A stretch of 25,623 nucleotides of DNA, taken from the IMG/VR virus record IMGVR_UViG_3300043568_001139, positions 1 through 25,623 of that record; one strand, written 5' to 3'. Origin of the DNA: a virus. Below, one piece after another: positions 22,042-25,623 of this stretch. Below the pieces are notes generated by a model. It did not search any database, had not been told where the DNA came from, and worked only from the letters and a program-made list of their open reading frames with translations. Every line of letters starts with the position of its first letter. Within the stretch, counting starts at the first letter, position 1. The position numbers were made by a program, and so were the translations under genes.

Positions 22042-23826
22042 ATGTCATATAAAAAGCGTTTTTCCAATCTTACTGGTCAATTAAGTCCTATCTCCGGGTA
22101 TAATAATAATACCGGTGCATGGAACGGACAAGCCGGTTTAAACACACAACCGACCGGTGGATATAATAATAACGAATTTGGTTACAAGAACTATCAAAGT
22201 CGTTTACCAGAAGTTTACACTGGTCATCCAAATCGTATTGAACGTTATAATCAATATGAAATGATGGATGTAGATGCTGAAATTAATGCATGTTTAGATA
22301 TTATTGCTGAGTTCAGTACACAGAAAAATGACCAAAATAACACACCATTTGAAATTGAATTTCGTGACGAACCAACACCCCATGAAGTTGAATTGATTAA
22401 AAAGCAATTACAACAGTGGTGTAAGTTGAATGAATTAGACAGTAGAACATTTAAAATCTTCCGTAATACTATCAAGTATGGGGATCAAGTTTTTGTACGT
22501 GACCCTGAAAACTTCAAACTATATTGGGTTGACATGACCAAAGTTAGCAAAGTTATTGTTAACGAAAGTGAAGGTAAATTACCGGAACAATATGTTATCA
22601 AAGACATTAATCCTAACTTACAAAATTTAAGTATTGCTGAAAAAACAACTACAGACTTTGGAATGAACACTGCTACTGGCTTTGGTGGTACAGGCGGCGG
22701 TTTTGCTGGCGCCGGATATACAGCACCAAGTACAAATGCAGGGACAACAGGTAGTCGTTTTAATTTAGGATTAAATGAAGCCGCAATTGATGCGAAACAT
22801 GTTGTACATTTAAGTTTGACAGAAGGTTTAGACCGTTATTGGCCTTTTGGACAAAGTATCTTAGAAAACGTTTTTAAAGTATACAAACAAAAAGAATTAT
22901 TAGAAGATGCGATTCTTATCTATCGTATCAGTCGTGCTCCAGAACGCAGAGTTTTTAAAATTGACGTTGGTAACATGCCAAGTCATATGGCTATGGCATT
23001 TATTGACAGAGTTAAGAATGAGATTCACCAAAGACGTATTCCAAGTAGTCAAGGTGGACAATCAGTGTTAGATGCTACATACAATCCATTAAGTATTAAC
23101 GAAGATTACTTCTTTCCTGTTACAGCAGATGGACGTGGTAGTGATGTCACTATGCTACAAGGTGGACAGAACTTGGGTGAGATTGATGACTTGCGTTATT
23201 TTAATAACAGACTAGCACGTGGATTGCGTGTTCCGAGTAGCTATTTACCAACAGGTCCAGAAGATAGTCCAACACCAATGAGTGACGGTCGTGTTGGTAC
23301 TGCTATGATTCAAGAGTTTCGTTTCAATCAATATTGTGAACGTTTACAAAAGTATATTAGTCAAAAGCTAAATGATGAATTTAAGTTGTTCATGCGTTGG
23401 AGAGGATTTAATATTGACTCAAGTCTATTTGATATTAAATTCAACGCACCGCAAAACTTTGCAGCCTATCGTCAAAGTGAACTAGACACCGCACGTGTAA
23501 CAGTATTTCAAGCAATGGAACAATTTCCATATATTAGCAAGCGATTTGCAATGCAACGTTTCTTAGGCTTAACTGAAGAAGAAATTGAAGAAAACAGTCG
23601 TTTATGGTTTGAAGAACGTGAAGAACCAGAAGATAGTGAAGCACAAGGTGGTGACTTACGTAGTATTGGTATTAGTCAAGGTGACATGGAAACTGATAGT
23701 GAAGCTATAGATAATATGTCAGATGAAAATGCCGGAATGAATCAAGAACCAGCTGAGTTAGGTGCAGCCGTTGCACCGCCTCAAGGTACACCACCGGGCG
23801 CTTCAGCACCGCCTCCCCCAATGTAA
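22042..23826 (+). CDS. 20: Portal vertex protein gp20
   Basis: A 594-aa portal protein that forms the dodecameric DNA gate at one capsid vertex. The gp20 signature is strong: RIERYNQYEMMDVDAEINACLDIIAEFS near 73-100, YGDQVFVRDP near 146-155, HVVHLSLTEGLDRYWPFGQSILE near 253-275, ISRAPERRVFKIDVGNMPS near 295-313, VLDATYNPLSINEDYFFP near 344-361, and NNRLARGLRVPSSYLP near 390-405. T4 gp20 is 524 aa. Extra parts here are an Asn/Gly-rich N-terminus, a Gly/Ala/Thr-rich insert at about 205-245, and an acidic then Pro/Ala-rich C-terminal tail ending PPPPM. The next gene begins at the base after the stop codon. Confidence 0.96.
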   Translation: MSYKKRFSNLTGQLSPISGYNNNTGAWNGQAGLNTQPTGGYNNNEFGYKNYQSRLPEVYTGHPNRIERYNQYEMMDVDAEINACLDIIAEFSTQKNDQNNTPFEIEFRDEPTPHEVELIKKQLQQWCKLNELDSRTFKIFRNTIKYGDQVFVRDPENFKLYWVDMTKVSKVIVNESEGKLPEQYVIKDINPNLQNLSIAEKTTTDFGMNTATGFGGTGGGFAGAGYTAPSTNAGTTGSRFNLGLNEAAIDAKHVVHLSLTEGLDRYWPFGQSILENVFKVYKQKELLEDAILIYRISRAPERRVFKIDVGNMPSHMAMAFIDRVKNEIHQRRIPSSQGGQSVLDATYNPLSINEDYFFPVTADGRGSDVTMLQGGQNLGEIDDLRYFNNRLARGLRVPSSYLPTGPEDSPTPMSDGRVGTAMIQEFRFNQYCERLQKYISQKLNDEFKLFMRWRGFNIDSSLFDIKFNAPQNFAAYRQSELDTARVTVFQAMEQFPYISKRFAMQRFLGLTEEEIEENSRLWFEEREEPEDSEAQGGDLRSIGISQGDMETDSEAIDNMSDENAGMNQEPAELGAAVAPPQGTPPGASAPPPPM

Positions 23827-24411
23827 ATGCATACTACCGCAATGCAAAGTGGTAAAGAGTTCTTTACTACATATTATAATTCATTCTCTGATAGAGTTAA
23901 AGTGGTTGAAATTGGGTCACAGAATGTTAACGGTAGCTTAAAAGAAGCATGTCCTGTTGAAGCAGAATATGTGGGATTGGATTTTCAAAAAGCAAACGGT
24001 GTAGATATTGTATTAACAGATGCATATTCTTTTCCGTTAGAAAATAATTCTGTAGATATAATTGTATCAAGTAGTTGTTTTGAACACAGTGAATTGTTTT
24101 GGTTATCATATTTAGAAATTATGAGAATATTAAAACCAAAAGGATTGTTTTACTTATGTGCTCCTACTGTAGGGGCAGTACATAAATACCCAGTTGATTG
24201 CTGGAGATTTTATCCAGATGCAGGTAAAGCATTAATTACCTGGGGTAAAAGAAACAATATCAATAATATCCTTTTAGAATCGTATGTTCAACAAGGTGGA
24301 GGTTGGGATGATTTTGTTGCAGTTTTTCTTAAAGACGAGACTTATAGCGACCAATTCCTACAACGTATTGTAGATACTAAGTCCAATATTGGACATAAAT
24401 ATAAAAAATAA
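23827..24411 (+). CDS. Class I SAM-dependent methyltransferase
   Basis: A 194-aa methyltransferase with the Rossmann-type motif order: motif I VVEIGSQNVNGS (26-37), acidic strand end YVGLDF (48-53), IVLTDAYSFPL (61-71), the post-motif SSCFEHSELF (82-91) and LKPKGLFYLCAP (102-113). A CWRFYPDAGKAL segment (125-136) resembles type-11 methyltransferases found in phages and sugar-modification clusters. The substrate is unknown: a glycan, protein, nucleotide or small molecule are all possible. There is no DNA target-recognition domain or (D/N)PP(Y/W) motif, so DNA base methylation is unlikely. The ATG directly follows the portal TAA with no gap and no ribosome site; Met6 is an alternative start. 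In T4 this place, after gp20, holds prohead core genes 67 and 68. Confidence 0.85.
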   Translation: MHTTAMQSGKEFFTTYYNSFSDRVKVVEIGSQNVNGSLKEACPVEAEYVGLDFQKANGVDIVLTDAYSFPLENNSVDIIVSSSCFEHSELFWLSYLEIMRILKPKGLFYLCAPTVGAVHKYPVDCWRFYPDAGKALITWGKRNNINNILLESYVQQGGGWDDFVAVFLKDETYSDQFLQRIVDTKSNIGHKYKK

Positions 24412-24417
24412 TAAATA
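24410..24417 (+). promoter_or_regulatory. Possible late promoter box (AATAAATA) at the 74-aa gene
   Basis: AATAAATA, 7 of 8 to the late consensus, partly formed by the methyltransferase stop codon. T4 spacing puts the RNA start at 24423, the A of the next ATG, which would make the message leaderless. No ribosome site is present. The stop codon's share in the box weakens the case. Confidence 0.35.
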
Positions 24418-24422
24418 GTTAT

Positions 24423-24647
24423 ATGAAACTTTTTGAAATGTATGACGCCCCGATTCAAGGTTACCAAGATCCTGGCCAGGACCAGAGTAAATGGAAATGG
24501 GGTGAAACTAGAAAAACAAAATTAACATTAAGACAGGTACGTAAATTACGTAAGATGCTTGATGTGCGTAATTTTGAAAAAGCAAAAAATCTTAAAAAAG
24601 TTCGTAAACAATATACTCCTATAGCACCAGAAACACCTGGTTTATAA
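24423..24647 (+). CDS. Small basic protein of the prohead gene cluster, function unknown
   Basis: A 74-aa protein, MKLFEMYDAP at the start, a Trp-containing segment SKWKWGETRKTK (about 22-33), then a strongly basic helix LRQVRKLRKMLDVRNFEKAK continuing to KKVRKQY, ending APETPGL. Net charge is clearly positive, in contrast to the very acidic protein encoded next. T4 has small core genes 67 and 68 between portal and protease; position suggests a similar prohead or nucleoid role, but I do not recognise a family. It starts 11 bases after the methyltransferase gene, without a ribosome site. The conserved-looking pattern of charged residues and the tight spacing support a real gene. Confidence 0.75.
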   Translation: MKLFEMYDAPIQGYQDPGQDQSKWKWGETRKTKLTLRQVRKLRKMLDVRNFEKAKNLKKVRKQYTPIAPETPGL

Positions 24648-24716
24648 TCAATTTTGGTATATCTTTGCTAAAAACGCAAAAAATACTATCTTATTGTGCT
24701 GTTTTGGCACATACTC

Positions 24717-24724
24717 TATAAATA
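24717..24724 (+). promoter_or_regulatory. Consensus late promoter (TATAAATA) for the scaffold-like gene
   Basis: An exact 8 of 8 match to the T4 late box, in the 114-base gap before the acidic protein gene. RNA would start near 24730, leaving a ~32-base leader that contains CAGGAG nine bases from the ATG at 24762. This is the best promoter and ribosome site pair in the window and fits a protein needed in many copies. A short stem TGTGC/GCACA (24695-24711) lies just upstream. Confidence 0.75.
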
Positions 24725-24761
24725 ATTCTACACAAGCCATTTAACTCAGGAGAACCACATA

Positions 24762-25592
24762 ATGGATAACAAAAAATTTGAAAAACTGATTGACTTAATT
24801 ATCAATGAGAACGAGGATCAAGCCCGTGCATTATTTCACGATATCGTAGTTGAGAAAAGCCGCGAAATCTATGAATCAATGATGGACGAAGAAATGACAG
24901 ACAGCCCAGTTGAAGGTTTACTAGATGAAATCTCTGCTGAAGAACAAGGCATGACCGAAGAAGAAGATGAATTTGCTGACATTGAAATGGATGACGGCGA
25001 AGGTGATATGGAAGTCGACCTAGACAGTGATGAAATGGGCGGCGAAGAAGAAGGTGATTTAGAAGACCGCGTAGTTGATTTAGAAGATAAACTAGACGAG
25101 TTGATGGCTGAATTCGAAGAACTCATGGGCAAAGAAGGCAGTGAAGAATATGACGACATGAACGGTGACGACATGGGCGATGAGATGATGGAAGCCAAAG
25201 AAGAAGATGACTTAGAAGAATCCGAAGAATCTGAAGAAGAAGATACTCTTGAAGAATCTACAAATCTAATCGCAGTTAAAAATCCAGTACACGGTGACAA
25301 TGGCCAAAATGCTAAGTCTATCGTAAGCGGCGGTTCTAAAGTATCTGCTAACGGTGCAAAAGCTGTTAACTTCACAACAGGTGACGGCGGCAAAGGTGGT
25401 ACACAAGGTGGTGTATTGAACCCAGCTACTAAAGACCTAAAAGGCGCAGGACAATTTAAAAATGCTCCAGGTAAAAACAACTTCTCTGAAAAAGGTGAAG
25501 CTGCACCAAAACCAACACATGGTGATAATGGTAGCAATGCAAAATCAATCACTAGTGAGTCACGCAAGATCACTAAGAAAATTGTTAAGTAA
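24762..25592 (+). CDS. Acidic prohead core/scaffold-like protein
   Basis: A 276-aa protein. Residues 1-~42 are helical (FEKLIDLIINENEDQARALF, HDIVVEKSREIYESMM), a segment I associate with prohead core proteins of marine T4-like phages. Residues ~43-165 are extremely acidic with a coiled-coil part (LEDRVVDLEDKLDELMAEFEEL). The rest is Gly/Asn/Lys-rich and holds two copies of HGDNG(Q/S)NAKSI, at 177 and 253, 76 residues apart. It ends in a basic KITKKIVK. Acidic internal core proteins (T4 gp22, gp67) guide head assembly and are cleaved by the prohead protease; assignment to one of them is uncertain. It has the strongest late promoter and ribosome site here and visibly richer G+C codon choice than its neighbours, which suggests high expression. 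Confidence 0.8.
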   Translation: MDNKKFEKLIDLIINENEDQARALFHDIVVEKSREIYESMMDEEMTDSPVEGLLDEISAEEQGMTEEEDEFADIEMDDGEGDMEVDLDSDEMGGEEEGDLEDRVVDLEDKLDELMAEFEELMGKEGSEEYDDMNGDDMGDEMMEAKEEDDLEESEESEEEDTLEESTNLIAVKNPVHGDNGQNAKSIVSGGSKVSANGAKAVNFTTGDGGKGGTQGGVLNPATKDLKGAGQFKNAPGKNNFSEKGEAAPKPTHGDNGSNAKSITSESRKITKKIVK

Positions 25593-25607
25593 AGAATACC
25601 TAAGATA

Positions 25608-25623
25608 ATGGCTTTGTATCTTA
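25608..25623 (+). CDS. Possible start of the next head gene (cut by window end)
   Basis: ATG at 25608 begins MALYL and runs off the window after five full codons. It lies 15 bases after the acidic protein gene, on the same strand, where a protease or capsid gene would be expected. The visible part is too short to identify, and no clear ribosome site precedes it. Confidence 0.3.

Noticed and set aside
24664-24711. Terminator hairpins before the scaffold-like gene
   Set aside because: TTTGC/GCAAA (24664-24680) and TGTGC/GCACA (24695-24711) are five-pair stems with seven-base loops and no following T-run on the plus strand.
24869-25573. 234-codon minus-strand frame opposite the acidic core protein
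   Set aside because: Its Ser/Pro-rich sequence is the reverse reading of the Glu/Asp/Gly-rich gene; the plus-strand gene has a consensus late promoter and ribosome site.
1-25623. CRISPR array, insertion sequence or integrase/attachment site
   Set aside because: No regularly spaced repeats, transposase, integrase or terminal inverted repeats were seen; the gene content fits a lytic phage.

Overview
The window is a piece of a lytic T4-like myovirus genome, AT-rich (roughly one third G+C by eye). This is shown by recognisable counterparts of T4 gp5, gp6, gp25, gp26, gp53, gp20 (portal), gp46/gp47 (SbcCD/Rad50-Mre11 type nuclease) and gp55 (late sigma factor), together with repeated near-copies of the T4 late promoter box TATAAATA. 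The proteins look like the diverged T4-like phages of marine and freshwater bacteria rather than enteric T4. The host cannot be identified from this sequence.

Layout. (1) 1-12506, minus strand: a baseplate block read right to left. A 20-codon leader ORF is followed by a 502-aa tail/baseplate protein, gp53, a 950-aa hub candidate, gp5, gp25, gp6 and a large structural protein cut by the window edge. Late promoter boxes lie before the leader ORF, gp25 and gp6. (2) 12507-12621: a divergent control region with a late promoter facing left and a sigma70-type promoter facing right. (3) 12622-17868, plus strand: gp55, an SGNH-hydrolase-like gene, gp47, gp46 and a PD-(D/E)XK nuclease, which form the late-transcription and recombination block. 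(4) 17869-18392: 524 bases with no convincing protein gene, between converging genes. It has many inverted repeats and locally higher G+C, and is a candidate structured RNA. (5) 18393-19441, minus strand: gp26 and a small coupled gene. (6) 19499-22024, plus strand: an 841-aa tape-measure-like protein carrying an M15-type peptidase motif and a C-terminal tandem duplication. (7) 22042-25592, plus strand: portal, a SAM methyltransferase, a small basic protein and a very acidic prohead core/scaffold-like protein. Another gene may begin at 25608.

How it fits together. A host-type promoter would drive gp55, which then directs RNA polymerase to the late boxes upstream of baseplate, tail and head genes. 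gp46/47 and the nuclease would supply recombination ends and branch processing for replication and packaging. The peptidoglycan-cutting function that T4 carries as a lysozyme domain in gp5 is not visible in this gp5; an M15-like metallopeptidase motif sits in the tape-measure-like protein instead. Several late boxes lie so close to start codons (portal, 74-aa protein) that the transcripts would be leaderless or nearly so. I found no tRNA, CRISPR array, insertion sequence or canonical intrinsic terminator.
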